Shown here: positions 43,354-51,992 of the stretch, piece after piece
How positions within the stretch are numbered: position 1 is the first letter of the stretch
How the letters are laid out: the number at the start of each line of letters is the position of its first letter
NCBI RefSeq assembly: GCF_024519285.1
Contig: NZ_JAMZCY010000015.1
Coordinates: 1 to 63,452 of the forward strand
Direction: 5' to 3'
Source: Cohnella sp. WQ 127256
GTDB taxonomy: Bacteria > Bacillota > Bacilli > Paenibacillales > Paenibacillaceae
Length of the DNA: 63,452 nt
Notes under the pieces: generated by a model
The model's database searches: none
Seen by the model: only the letters and a program-made list of their open reading frames with translations
What the model was told of the DNA's origin: nothing
Position numbers and translations under genes: made by a program

Positions 43354-43722
43354 ATGATTCAACCGTTTACGCGTCTGCGTGTTGCCGACAACTCCGGCGC
43401 TAAAGAATTGATGTGTATCCGTGTACTTGGCGGTACAGGACGCCGCGTAGGACATATCGGTGATATGATCGTATGCTCCGTAAAACAAGCAACACCAGGC
43501 GGCGTTGTCAAAAAAGGCGATGTAGTCAAATGTGTTATCGTTCGTACAAAACGTTCGGTACGCCGTAGAGATGGATCCTATATCGCGTTCGATGAGAACG
43601 CAGCAGTAATTGTTAAGGAAGACAAGAGCCCGCGTGGTACCCGTATTTTCGGACCAGTAGCTCGTGAGCTTCGTGATCGTGACTTTATGAAAATCATTTC
43701 CCTGGCACCGGAAGTTCTTTAA
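43354..43722 (+). CDS. rplN: 50S ribosomal protein L14
   Basis: A 122-residue L14, starting MIQPFTRLRVADNSGAKEL, part of an intersubunit bridge. AAAGGAGG precedes it. Standard length. Confidence 0.98.
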   Translation: MIQPFTRLRVADNSGAKELMCIRVLGGTGRRVGHIGDMIVCSVKQATPGGVVKKGDVVKCVIVRTKRSVRRRDGSYIAFDENAAVIVKEDKSPRGTRIFGPVARELRDRDFMKIISLAPEVL

Positions 43723-43767
43723 TATTCCGGTACGCACCGATGGAGAAACACTCAAGGAGGTGTACCC

Positions 43768-44121
43768 ATGCCCCGTCTGAAAAAAGTGCTTGAATCGCAC
43801 AATAATAAAATGCACGTGAAGAAAGACGATAACATTATCGTCATCTCCGGCAAAGACAAAGGCAAGAAAGGCCGCATTATCGCCGCTTACCCGCGCGAAA
43901 ATCGCGTTCTTATCGAGGGCGTGAATATGGTAAAACGCCATACTCGTCCGAATCCAACGAATCAACAAGGCGGTATCATCGAGCGCGAAGCGCCGATTCA
44001 CGTGTCAAACGTGATGCATATCGATCCTAAAAGCGGCAAGCCAACTCGCGTTGGCCACAAGACGCTTGAAAACGGCAAAAAAGTCCGGGTCGCTAAGCGC
44101 TCTGGAGAAATGATCGACTAA
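43768..44121 (+). CDS. rplX: 50S ribosomal protein L24
   Basis: A 117-residue L24, an assembly initiator with a KOW motif (VISGKDKGKKGRIIAAYPR). AAGGAGG before ATG 43768. Confidence 0.97.
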   Translation: MPRLKKVLESHNNKMHVKKDDNIIVISGKDKGKKGRIIAAYPRENRVLIEGVNMVKRHTRPNPTNQQGGIIEREAPIHVSNVMHIDPKSGKPTRVGHKTLENGKKVRVAKRSGEMID

Positions 44122-44156
44122 TCGCAGTAAGAACGGAAAGGAGGTCACTGTGACTC

Positions 44157-44699
44157 ATGGCAGCAAGAATGAAGGAACGTTTCCTGAATGAAATTACTCC
44201 TGCTTTGATGCAGAAGTTTAGCTACAAATCCGTCATGCAAGTGCCGAAAATCGAGAAAGTCGTCATCAATATGGGTGTCGGCGAAGCGGTATCGAACTCC
44301 AAAATCATGGATTTCGCGGTTGGAGACATGCAGAAGATCGCTGGTCAAAAGCCAGTAGTTACTCGCTCCAAAAAATCAATCGCAGGCTTCCGCCTACGTG
44401 AGAACTTGCCTATCGGCGTTAAAGTAACGCTGCGCGGCGAACGGATGTACTTCTTCCTGGATAAATTGTTCAACATCTCTCTCCCCCGTGTGCGTGACTT
44501 TCACGGCGTTTCCACGAAATCTTTCGATGGACGCGGTAACTACACACTAGGATTGAAAGAACAACTTCTTTTCCCGGAAATCGAGTATGACCAGATTGAT
44601 AAAATTCGCGGTATGGACGTCGTTATCGTAACGACTGCGCAATCGGACGAAGAAGCACGTGAGCTGCTCACCCAATTGGGTATGCCGTTTGCGAAGTGA
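44157..44699 (+). CDS. rplE: 50S ribosomal protein L5
   Basis: A 180-residue 5S rRNA-binding L5. VPKIEKVVINMGVGEAVSN and FPEIEYDQIDKIRGMDV are family blocks. ATG 44157; the AAAGGAGG site is rather far (about 12 bases). Confidence 0.97.
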   Translation: MAARMKERFLNEITPALMQKFSYKSVMQVPKIEKVVINMGVGEAVSNSKIMDFAVGDMQKIAGQKPVVTRSKKSIAGFRLRENLPIGVKVTLRGERMYFFLDKLFNISLPRVRDFHGVSTKSFDGRGNYTLGLKEQLLFPEIEYDQIDKIRGMDVVIVTTAQSDEEARELLTQLGMPFAK

Positions 44700-44749
44700 C
44701 GATAGCCCGGTCAATTAGCAAAGGGTACCTAATGGAGGTGTGAAAGCAA

Positions 44750-44935
44750 GTGGCAAAAACGTCGATGAAAATCAAGCAACAGCGTACGCCGAAGTTTAAA
44801 GTCCAGGCTTACACGCGTTGCGAACGTTGCGGACGTCCGCATTCCGTTTTGCAAAAATTCAAGGTCTGCCGGATATGTTTCCGTGAGTTAGCATATAAAG
44901 GCCAGATTCCTGGCGTCAAAAAAGCGAGCTGGTAA
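44750..44935 (+). CDS. rpsN: 30S ribosomal protein S14, zinc-binding type Z
   Basis: A 61-residue short S14 with the zinc ligands C24, C27, C40 and C43, so the zinc-dependent form. GTG start at 44750 after GGAGGTG. Confidence 0.97.
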   Translation: MAKTSMKIKQQRTPKFKVQAYTRCERCGRPHSVLQKFKVCRICFRELAYKGQIPGVKKASW

Positions 44936-44964
44936 TCAGCCTAGTTCGGGAAGGAGGTTTACCC

Positions 44965-45363
44965 ATGGTTATGTCTGATCCTATTGCAGATATGTTGACT
45001 CGGATTCGCAACGCGAATCTAGTGCGTCATGAGTCGGTGGAAATGCCTGCGTCTACGGTTAAGAAGCAAATTGCTGAAATCCTGAAACGTGAAGGTTTTA
45101 TCCGCGACGCTGAATATGTAGAAGATAACAAACAAGGTTTGATTCGTATTTTCTTGAAATACGGACCAAGCAATGAGCGAGTTATCACGGGTCTTAAACG
45201 CATAAGCAAACCAGGTTTGCGCGTTTATACGAAGTCTACTGAAGTTCCGCGTGTGTTGGGTGGCCTCGGCATCGCGATTATTTCCACATCTAAAGGCATC
45301 ATCACCGACAAGGAAGCCCGTCAAGGGAAGTCCGGCGGAGAAGTGCTTTGCTACGTTTGGTAA
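44965..45363 (+). CDS. rpsH: 30S ribosomal protein S8
   Basis: A 132-residue S8, 16S central-domain binder, starting MVMSDPIADMLTRIRNAN as in Bacillus. GAAGGAGG before ATG 44965; ATG 44971 is a less likely start. Confidence 0.97.
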   Translation: MVMSDPIADMLTRIRNANLVRHESVEMPASTVKKQIAEILKREGFIRDAEYVEDNKQGLIRIFLKYGPSNERVITGLKRISKPGLRVYTKSTEVPRVLGGLGIAIISTSKGIITDKEARQGKSGGEVLCYVW

Positions 45364-45396
45364 TTTAACTGTCACACGATTGGAGGTGTACCAACT

Positions 45397-45939
45397 ATGT
45401 CCCGTATTGGACGCAAACCGATTTCGGTGCCTAACGGCGTGAACGTGAACCTGGATAGCAACGTAATTACGGTTAAAGGCCCTAAAGGAACTTTGTCCCG
45501 CGTATTACACAGCGATATGAAAGTTTCCTTCGAGTCTGACGTTATTACTGTTGAACGTCCTTCCGATAACAAGCTTCACCGTTCGCTACACGGAACGACT
45601 CGAAGTGTTGTTGCCAACATGGTTAGCGGTGTAACTGAAGGTTACATTAAGAACCTTGACTTGGTAGGTGTAGGTTACCGTGCAAGTAAATCTGGCGATA
45701 AGCTGGTATTGAACGTTGGTTACTCTCACCCGGTTGAGATCGTACCGGCAAACGGCATTGAATTCGAAGTGCCTGCACAAAACAAAATCATCGTTAAAGG
45801 CATCGATAAAGAAGCCGTAGGCGAGATTGCTGCTAAAATCCGCGCTGTTCGTCCTCCAGAGCCTTATAAAGGTAAAGGAATCAAGTACGAAGGCGAACGC
45901 ATTATTCGTAAAGAAGGTAAAGCTGGTAAGAAGAAGTAA
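45397..45939 (+). CDS. rplF: 50S ribosomal protein L6
   Basis: A 180-residue L6 with two related domains, beginning MSRIGRKPISVPNGV. The C-terminal PEPYKGKGIKYEGE motif contacts the factor-binding region. GGAGGTG upstream. Confidence 0.97.
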   Translation: MSRIGRKPISVPNGVNVNLDSNVITVKGPKGTLSRVLHSDMKVSFESDVITVERPSDNKLHRSLHGTTRSVVANMVSGVTEGYIKNLDLVGVGYRASKSGDKLVLNVGYSHPVEIVPANGIEFEVPAQNKIIVKGIDKEAVGEIAAKIRAVRPPEPYKGKGIKYEGERIIRKEGKAGKKK

Positions 45940-45986
45940 GCTTAATGCGGCTTAAGCCGCACTAAGTAAAGTGAAGGGAGTGAACC

Positions 45987-46358
45987 ATGCGGATGATTAC
46001 TAAAGCCGATAAAAATAAAGCCCGTCTGAAAAGACATCTTCGTGTACGTAAGAAAATCAGCGGGACGAGTGAACGTCCACGTCTGTCCGTGTTTCGTTCT
46101 TCCAAGCACATCTATGCACAACTAATTGATGACGTTAAAGGCGTAACGCTTGCTAGCGCATCAACAGTTGACAAAGAGCTTGCTGGAGTAGGAAACGGCG
46201 GTAACGTAGAATCAGCACGTAAAGTTGGCGAGCTAATCGCTAATCGTGCTAAAGCAAAAGGATATGAAGTCGTCGTGTTCGATCGTGGCGGTTATCTATA
46301 TCACGGACGTATTCAAGCGCTGGCTGACGCTGCACGCGAAGCCGGATTACAGTTTTAA
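45987..46358 (+). CDS. rplR: 50S ribosomal protein L18
   Basis: A 123-residue 5S rRNA-binding L18 with RPRLSVFRSSKHIYAQ and the C-terminal FDRGGYLYHGRIQALADAAR. GAAGGGAG before ATG 45987. Confidence 0.97.
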   Translation: MRMITKADKNKARLKRHLRVRKKISGTSERPRLSVFRSSKHIYAQLIDDVKGVTLASASTVDKELAGVGNGGNVESARKVGELIANRAKAKGYEVVVFDRGGYLYHGRIQALADAAREAGLQF

Positions 46359-46387
46359 TTATTTTTTGATACAAGGAGGTAAACGAC

Positions 46388-46885
46388 TTGCGTGTAGATC
46401 CGAATACATTGGAACTAACCGAAAAAATGGTTCAAATCAATCGTGTCTCCAAAGTCGTCAAAGGCGGACGTCGCTTTAGTTTCAGCGCACTCGTCGTTGT
46501 CGGAGACGGCAAAGGCTGGGTTGGCGCGGGAATTGGTAAAGCTTCCGAAGTTCCAGACGCAATCCGTAAGGGCGTCGATGACGCTAAGAAAAATCTTGTT
46601 TTCGTACCATTCGTTGGAACTACAATTCCACATGCCGTTATGGGAAAATACGGCGCTGGCCAAGTGTTGCTCAAACCAGCATCAGAAGGTACGGGTGTTA
46701 TCGCGGGCGGTCCTGTTCGCGCAGTACTCGAACTAGCTGGAGTAGGCGACATCTTGACGAAATCGCTGGGTTCATCCAACTCCATTAACATGGTCAATGC
46801 GACGTTGGAAGGGTTGTCCCGACTAAAACGTGCTGAAGACGTAGCGAAACTGCGCGGTAAAACCGTAGCAGAGCTATTCCGTTAA
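46388..46885 (+). CDS. rpsE: 30S ribosomal protein S5
   Basis: A 165-residue S5 involved in decoding accuracy. VSKVVKGGRRFSFSALVVVG marks the N-terminal dsRBD-like domain where spectinomycin resistance changes occur, with the usual residues. The start is TTG 46388 after AAGGAGG. Confidence 0.97.
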   Translation: MRVDPNTLELTEKMVQINRVSKVVKGGRRFSFSALVVVGDGKGWVGAGIGKASEVPDAIRKGVDDAKKNLVFVPFVGTTIPHAVMGKYGAGQVLLKPASEGTGVIAGGPVRAVLELAGVGDILTKSLGSSNSINMVNATLEGLSRLKRAEDVAKLRGKTVAELFR

Positions 46886-46898
46886 GGAGGGGAAACAG

Positions 46899-47078
46899 AT
46901 GGCACAGCTTCAAATTACCCTCGTTCGTAGCTTGATCGGCCGTCCTGAGAATCAACGTCAAACGGTGAAAACTCTTGGACTCGGCAAGCTGCATTCGTCC
47001 GTAGTAAGAGAAGACAATGTCGCAACTCGCGGCATGATCAATACGGTCAATCATTTGATCGAAGTTAAAGAAATCTAA
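46899..47078 (+). CDS. rpmD: 50S ribosomal protein L30
   Basis: A 59-residue L30, MAQLQITLVRSLIGRPENQR at the start and ending HLIEVKEI. ATG 46899 follows AAGGAGGGG, 13 bases after rpsE. The gene is short but complete and in its usual place between rpsE and rplO. Confidence 0.96.
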   Translation: MAQLQITLVRSLIGRPENQRQTVKTLGLGKLHSSVVREDNVATRGMINTVNHLIEVKEI

Positions 47079-47115
47079 GATATTAAGCATAACTCTCAAG
47101 GAGGTGCGACGTAAG

Positions 47116-47559
47116 ATGAAATTGCATGAGCTATCTCCAAACGAAGGCTCTACGGCCTCCCGTAAGCGGAGAGGACGTGGTGCTGGTAGCGGTCTCGGCA
47201 AAACTTCAGGTCGCGGTCACAAAGGGCAAAACGCTCGTTCCGGTGGCGGTGTTCGTCCCGGTTTCGAGGGTGGTCAAAACCCATTGTACCGTCGGGTACC
47301 AAAACGCGGATTTAACAATGATCGTTTTGCAACGGTCTTTGCGATAGTCAATCTTGACCAACTGAACCGTTTTGCAGCTGGTACAGAAGTGACTCCAGAA
47401 TTGCTTCTTGACGAAGGAATTCTTAAAAATCCAAAGGACGGAATTAAAATTCTGGGCAATGGCGATTTGAACGTGCAGCTGACAGTTAAAGCTCACAAGT
47501 TCTCTCAGTCTGCAACAGAAAAAATTCAAGCCGCCGGCGGTAAAACCGAGGTGATCTAA
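47116..47559 (+). CDS. rplO: 50S ribosomal protein L15
   Basis: A 147-residue L15 with the glycine/arginine-rich N-terminal tail RGRGAGSGLGKTSGRGHKG. ATG 47116 follows AAGGAGGTG; an in-frame GTG at 47104 is in the ribosome site. Its stop overlaps the secY start (TAATG). Confidence 0.97.
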   Translation: MKLHELSPNEGSTASRKRRGRGAGSGLGKTSGRGHKGQNARSGGGVRPGFEGGQNPLYRRVPKRGFNNDRFATVFAIVNLDQLNRFAAGTEVTPELLLDEGILKNPKDGIKILGNGDLNVQLTVKAHKFSQSATEKIQAAGGKTEVI

Positions 47560-48857
47560 TGTTCGCGACTATCACTAACATTTGGAAAGTCGAGGACCTT
47601 CGCAAGAGGATCCTATTCACTCTTTTCATCCTGTTTGTATACCGAATCGGTTCCTTTATTCCGGTTCCGAACATTAATAAGGACGTACTTACAGCAGCCA
47701 ACGAAACAGGTGCAGACCTGTTCGGCTTGCTGAACACGTTCTCTGGCGGTGCCTTGTTTAACTTCTCCATCTTTGCATTGGGGATCACACCGTACATCAC
47801 AGCATCGATTATCGTTCAATTGCTTTCCATGGACGTCATTCCGAAGTTTTCGGAATGGCAGAAGGAAGGCGAGAACGGTAAACGTAAGCTGGCGCAGATC
47901 ACTCGTTATGGTACGATTGTTCTGGGGCTTATCCAAGCTTTTGCAACGGCAATTGGTTTCAATCGGATGTATAATCAAGAAATGGTCGTGGATGCTTCTA
48001 CGGCTACGTATATTATGATAGCCATCGTTTTGACTGCTGGTACTGCGTTCCTCATGTGGCTTGGTGAACAGATTAACGAGAAGGGTATCGGTAACGGTAT
48101 CTCTATCCTAATCTTTGCGGCAATCGTTGCTGCTATACCGAAACATGCACGTGATATCTATGCGGATCAATTCACGGATTCAAGTCAGCTATTCTTGAAT
48201 ATCGTAAAAATGGTCATTATCCTGCTCGTAATCATCCTGATTATTGCAGGTGTAATCTTCATCCAGCAAGGTGTGCGCAAAATTCCGGTTCAATATGCTA
48301 AACGTGTTGTCGGACAGAAAATGTACGGCGGACAATCCACGCACATTCCACTTAAAGTGAATGGCGCGGGCGTAATTCCGGTAATCTTCGCAGTTTCCCT
48401 TCTGATGTTCCCGATTACGATTGCACAGTTCTGGGCTGACAAGAGCTGGGCACAATGGGTTATCAAGAATATGTACTATGACCAACCACTAGGAATGGTA
48501 TTGTATATCCTCTTGATTATCGGTTTTACTTTCTTCTACACGTTCGTTCAATTCAATCCGCAGCAATTAGCGGATAACATGAAGAAGAACGGTGGTTATA
48601 TTCCAGGTATTCGTCCAGGCAAGCCTACAGCTGGTTTCCTAATGCGCGTTATCACTCGTATTACGTTGGCAGGTGCGGTATTCTTGGCCGTTATCTCGGT
48701 TATCCCTGTATTCTTCGGATCATTGGCTGGACTTCCGAAGTCCGTTCAATTAGGCGGTACTTCACTGTTGATCGTTATCGGGGTTGCACTTGAAACGATG
48801 AAACAAGTAGAGAGCCAATTGATTAAACGCCACTACAAAGGCTTTATCAATAAGTAA
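47559..48857 (+). CDS. secY: Preprotein translocase subunit SecY
   Basis: A 432-residue channel protein with about ten membrane helices. IGSFIPVPNIN, GGALFNFSIFALGITPYITAS-like plug region and the cytosolic loop PVQYAKRV are family features. It forms the export channel with SecE (19270..19479). One-base overlap with rplO. Confidence 0.97.
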   Translation: MFATITNIWKVEDLRKRILFTLFILFVYRIGSFIPVPNINKDVLTAANETGADLFGLLNTFSGGALFNFSIFALGITPYITASIIVQLLSMDVIPKFSEWQKEGENGKRKLAQITRYGTIVLGLIQAFATAIGFNRMYNQEMVVDASTATYIMIAIVLTAGTAFLMWLGEQINEKGIGNGISILIFAAIVAAIPKHARDIYADQFTDSSQLFLNIVKMVIILLVIILIIAGVIFIQQGVRKIPVQYAKRVVGQKMYGGQSTHIPLKVNGAGVIPVIFAVSLLMFPITIAQFWADKSWAQWVIKNMYYDQPLGMVLYILLIIGFTFFYTFVQFNPQQLADNMKKNGGYIPGIRPGKPTAGFLMRVITRITLAGAVFLAVISVIPVFFGSLAGLPKSVQLGGTSLLIVIGVALETMKQVESQLIKRHYKGFINK

Positions 48858-48884
48858 CCAACGAGACGGACAGGAGGAACGACA

Positions 48885-49529
48885 ATGAACATCTTGTTTA
48901 TGGGGCCTCCTGGCGCCGGTAAAGGAACGCAGGCAGAACGGATTGTCGAGCAATTCGGCATTCCGCACATCTCAACCGGTGATGCGTTTCGTTTAGCCAT
49001 GAAGCAAGGCACACCACTCGGACAGAAGGCAAAGGAGTACGTTGACCAAGGCCTTCTCGTTCCGGATGAAGTGACAAACGGTATTGTACGTGATCGTCTC
49101 GCAGCACCTGACTGTGCCAATGGATTTTTGTTGGACGGGTTTCCGCGGACACTTGCACAAGCTGAAGCACTTGATGGTATGCTTGCTGAAATGGACCGTA
49201 AGATTGATCATGTCATCAACCTCAAAGTGGATCGCGGCTTCTTGCTCGCTCGCTTAACGGGTAGAAGGATTTGTAAAACTTGCGGAACGACGTATCATAT
49301 TATTTTCAACCCGCCTAAGCAGGAAGGTATCTGCGATAAGGACGGGGGAGAGCTGTATCAGCGTTCCGATGATACGGAAGAAAAAGTGGGCACTCGGCTT
49401 GATGAATATACAAGCAAAACAGCTCCACTTCTGACGTATTACGGCGACAAAGGTTCGCTCAGGGAAGTAGACGGGGAGAAGGATATCGATGCAGTTACGA
49501 CTGTTATTGCTTCCCTTCTCAGAGGGTAA
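48885..49529 (+). CDS. adk: Adenylate kinase
   Basis: A 214-residue kinase interconverting ATP+AMP and 2 ADP. The P-loop GPPGAGKGTQ is at 7-16. The LID domain has a cysteine zinc site, CKTC then C about 17 residues later and a nearby aspartate, the zinc-stabilised Gram-positive form. AGGAGG precedes ATG 48885. Confidence 0.97.
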   Translation: MNILFMGPPGAGKGTQAERIVEQFGIPHISTGDAFRLAMKQGTPLGQKAKEYVDQGLLVPDEVTNGIVRDRLAAPDCANGFLLDGFPRTLAQAEALDGMLAEMDRKIDHVINLKVDRGFLLARLTGRRICKTCGTTYHIIFNPPKQEGICDKDGGELYQRSDDTEEKVGTRLDEYTSKTAPLLTYYGDKGSLREVDGEKDIDAVTTVIASLLRG

Positions 49530-49535
49530 TCGGCT

Positions 49536-50282
49536 ATGATCGTGATCAAGTCTGATAAAGAATTAAGCTTGATGCGTGAGGCGGGACGGATTGTAGCAGA
49601 GACACATCGCTTGATGAAACAAGCGGTTGTGCCTGGTGTTACAACTGCTGAATTGGATCGGATAGCCGATACTTTCATCCGAAGCCAAGGTGCGATTCCT
49701 TCCTTCAAAGGTTATAACGGTTTTCCGGCCAGTATATGTGCTTCCACTAACGAGGAACTCGTTCACGGGTTTCCCGGACCGCGGAAGCTTGTAGAAGGCG
49801 ACATCATCAGCATCGATATCGGTGCACAGTACCGAGGCTATCACGGAGATTCCGCTTGGACATACGGTGTCGGACAAATATCCGACGAAGCACAGAATCT
49901 TCTTGACGTTACTGAAGCATCACTCTTCGCAGGGTTGGAGCTCATACGTCCAGATGTAAGGCTGTTTACCGTATCTCACGGCATTCAGAAAGTTATAGAA
50001 GATGCGGGTTATTCTGTAGTCAGAGAATATGTCGGTCACGGCGTAGGAGCTGATCTGCATGAAGAGCCGCAAATTCCGAACTATGGTGTCGAAGATCGCG
50101 GACCGCGGTTGAAGCCGGGAATGACTCTCGCGATCGAACCGATGGTCGTCGTGGGAGAACGTTACGTGAAGACATTGTCCGATAATTGGACAGTTGTCAC
50201 AGTGGACGGGTCGCTGTGCGCGCATTTCGAGCATACGATTGCCGTAACCGAAGACGGGTTTGAAATACTAACTCGTGCGTAA
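49536..50282 (+). CDS. map: Methionine aminopeptidase, type I
   Basis: A 248-residue enzyme removing N-terminal methionine. Metal ligands are recognisable in SIDIGAQYRGYHGDSAW (two Asp), GHGVGADLHEEPQ (His), LAIEPM (Glu) and FEHTIAV (Glu). It starts six bases after adk. Confidence 0.96.
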   Translation: MIVIKSDKELSLMREAGRIVAETHRLMKQAVVPGVTTAELDRIADTFIRSQGAIPSFKGYNGFPASICASTNEELVHGFPGPRKLVEGDIISIDIGAQYRGYHGDSAWTYGVGQISDEAQNLLDVTEASLFAGLELIRPDVRLFTVSHGIQKVIEDAGYSVVREYVGHGVGADLHEEPQIPNYGVEDRGPRLKPGMTLAIEPMVVVGERYVKTLSDNWTVVTVDGSLCAHFEHTIAVTEDGFEILTRA

Positions 50283-50297
50283 AGCTAGGTGAATGTA

Positions 50298-50654
50298 ATG
50301 ACGGTAAACGTTAAGTTGGAACCCGGAGACATCGTGAGAAGCCGGCGTGGAAGAGACGAAGGGCAGCTATGTATAATTGTTGCTCCCGTTGAAGAGCGAT
50401 TCGCGCTCGTGGCTGACGGCGATAAACGCCGGTTCGATCGGCCTAAACGCAAAAACGTGCTGCATCTCGAACCGATCGGGATCCGTAGCGATGAAGTCGC
50501 GAATAGTATTCGCGACACCGGACGCGTAACTAACGCGAAGCTCCGGTACGCTATCGGACAAATCGAACAACAGCTCGTGACGAGCGATGAACAGGAGCAC
50601 AGCTCCGCGACATCAATCGCACAAGAAATGCATGCTGTAGAGAAAGGAGAATGA
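50298..50654 (+). CDS. KOW-domain RNA-binding protein (L14e-like, YbzG family)
   Basis: A 118-residue small protein beginning with a KOW-type segment (LEPGDIVRSRRGRDEGQ). FDRPKRKNVLHL is the conserved core shared with Bacillus proteins encoded between map and infA. Function not established, probably ribosome-linked. ATG 50298 is used; GTG 50289 overlaps the AGGTGA site. It ends two bases before infA. Confidence 0.88.
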   Translation: MTVNVKLEPGDIVRSRRGRDEGQLCIIVAPVEERFALVADGDKRRFDRPKRKNVLHLEPIGIRSDEVANSIRDTGRVTNAKLRYAIGQIEQQLVTSDEQEHSSATSIAQEMHAVEKGE

Positions 50655-50656
50655 CG

Positions 50657-50872
50657 ATGGCCAAAGAGGACGTTATCGAGGTTGAGGGAACGGTTGTAGA
50701 GCCACTACCAAACGCAATGTTTAAGGTAGAGCTCGAGAACGGACATCAAATCCTTGCGCATGTTTCCGGAAAACTTCGGATGCATTTCATACGGATTCTT
50801 ACAGGGGACAAAGTTGTTATCCAGCTTTCACCCTATGATCTGACGCGGGGTCGTATCACATACCGCAAGTAA
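50657..50872 (+). CDS. infA: Translation initiation factor IF-1
   Basis: A 71-residue OB-fold factor, MAKEDVIEVEGTVVEPLPNA at the start and LTRGRITYRK at the end. ATG 50657 is seven bases after AAAGGAG; ATG 50651 is too close to that site. Confidence 0.97.
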   Translation: MAKEDVIEVEGTVVEPLPNAMFKVELENGHQILAHVSGKLRMHFIRILTGDKVVIQLSPYDLTRGRITYRK

Positions 50873-50902
50873 GTTCGTTTGCACTTAAAGGAGGACATTA
50901 TC

Positions 50903-51016
50903 ATGAAGGTGAGACCTTCGGTCAAACCGATTTGCGAGAAATGCAAAGTCATTCGCCGCAAAGGCAACGTGATGGTTATCTGCGAAAATCCGAAACACAA
51001 ACAAAAACAAGGCTAA
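50903..51016 (+). CDS. rpmJ: 50S ribosomal protein L36, zinc-binding form
   Basis: A 37-residue L36: MKVRPSVKPICEKCKVIRRK then the C-terminal zinc ligands. C11, C14, C27 and H32 are all present. AAAGGAGG precedes ATG 50903. Between infA and rpsM as usual. Confidence 0.97.
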   Translation: MKVRPSVKPICEKCKVIRRKGNVMVICENPKHKQKQG

Positions 51017-51039
51017 TATAGAAGGAGGTACCCCTAACT

Positions 51040-51408
51040 ATGGCACGTATATCTGGTGTTGACCTCCCGCGCGACAAGCGTGTGGAAATCGCCTTGACGT
51101 ACATCTTCGGAATTGGTAAGCCAACTTCCCAAAGAATTCTAGCGTCCACTGGCGTCAATCCCGACACACGGGTTCGTGATCTGACGGAAGATGAGCTGGC
51201 TCGTCTTCGCGAAACGATCGACAAAGAACAAAAAGTCGAGGGCGACTTACGTCGCGAGATTGCAATAAACATCAAACGGCTGATTGATATCGGCTGCTAT
51301 CGAGGCATCCGTCACCGCCGCGGTCTGCCGGTTCGCGGACAACGTTCGAAAACGAACGCACGTACACGCAAAGGTCCACGTCGTACAGTAGCGAACAAGA
51401 AGAAGTAA
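51040..51408 (+). CDS. rpsM: 30S ribosomal protein S13
   Basis: A 122-residue S13 starting MARISGVDLPRDKRVEIALT, with the basic tail RTRKGPRRTVANKKK that contacts P-site tRNA. GAAGGAGG before ATG 51040. Confidence 0.98.
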   Translation: MARISGVDLPRDKRVEIALTYIFGIGKPTSQRILASTGVNPDTRVRDLTEDELARLRETIDKEQKVEGDLRREIAINIKRLIDIGCYRGIRHRRGLPVRGQRSKTNARTRKGPRRTVANKKK

Positions 51409-51426
51409 TAAGGGGGGATAACTAAC

Positions 51427-51825
51427 ATGGCACAAAAAGGCAAAAAAGTCGTTCGTACCAAACGTCGTGATCGGAAAAACATTGATACGGGTGTTGCACA
51501 TATCCGTTCCACGTTTAACAATACTATTGTGACGATTACAGATCCGCACGGCAATGCGGTTTCCTGGGCGAGCTCCGGTAACCTTGGTTTCAAAGGCTCC
51601 CGTAAAAGCACGCCTTTCGCTGCTCAAATGGCAGCTGAATCTGCAGCCCGCGCTGCGATGGAACACGGAATGCGTTTGGTTGAAGTCTCTGTTAAAGGTC
51701 CTGGTGCAGGCCGCGAAGCTGCGATTCGTTCGTTGCAAGCCGCTGGTCTTGAAGTCAGCATGATTAGAGACGTTACTCCAATCCCGCATAACGGATGCCG
51801 TCCTCCGAAGCGCCGCCGCGTATAG
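51427..51825 (+). CDS. rpsK: 30S ribosomal protein S11
   Basis: A 132-residue S11 of the platform, with HIRSTFNNTIVTITDPHGN and the C-terminal TPIPHNGCRPPKRRRV. AAGGGGGG precedes ATG 51427. Confidence 0.98.
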   Translation: MAQKGKKVVRTKRRDRKNIDTGVAHIRSTFNNTIVTITDPHGNAVSWASSGNLGFKGSRKSTPFAAQMAAESAARAAMEHGMRLVEVSVKGPGAGREAAIRSLQAAGLEVSMIRDVTPIPHNGCRPPKRRRV

Positions 51826-51980
51826 CATCGTTGCATGTGGTATCAAACAAGTACAACTTGAGAATAATGGTTGTAACGGTTAGGCATACTACATGGTTTA
51901 CCCCATAAACATTTCTCCTTAATCAAGGTTGAACCATTTAGCATGGGTGAACAAAGAGCAACGTCAGCGACGTTTTGAAG
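51826..51980 (+). promoter_or_regulatory. Structured intergenic RNA upstream of rpoA
   Basis: GTTTACCC (about 51896) can pair with GGGTGAAC (about 51944), and a perfect AACGTC-AGC-GACGTT hairpin (51960..51974) lies directly before the rpoA ribosome site. No convincing promoter seen. Possible translational control site; unassigned. Confidence 0.45.
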
Positions 51981-51992
51981 GAGGTATTGGTT

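Noticed and set aside
43264..44001. 245-codon open frame antisense to rplN-rplX
   Set aside because: Overlaps two certain ribosomal protein genes and has no independent signals.
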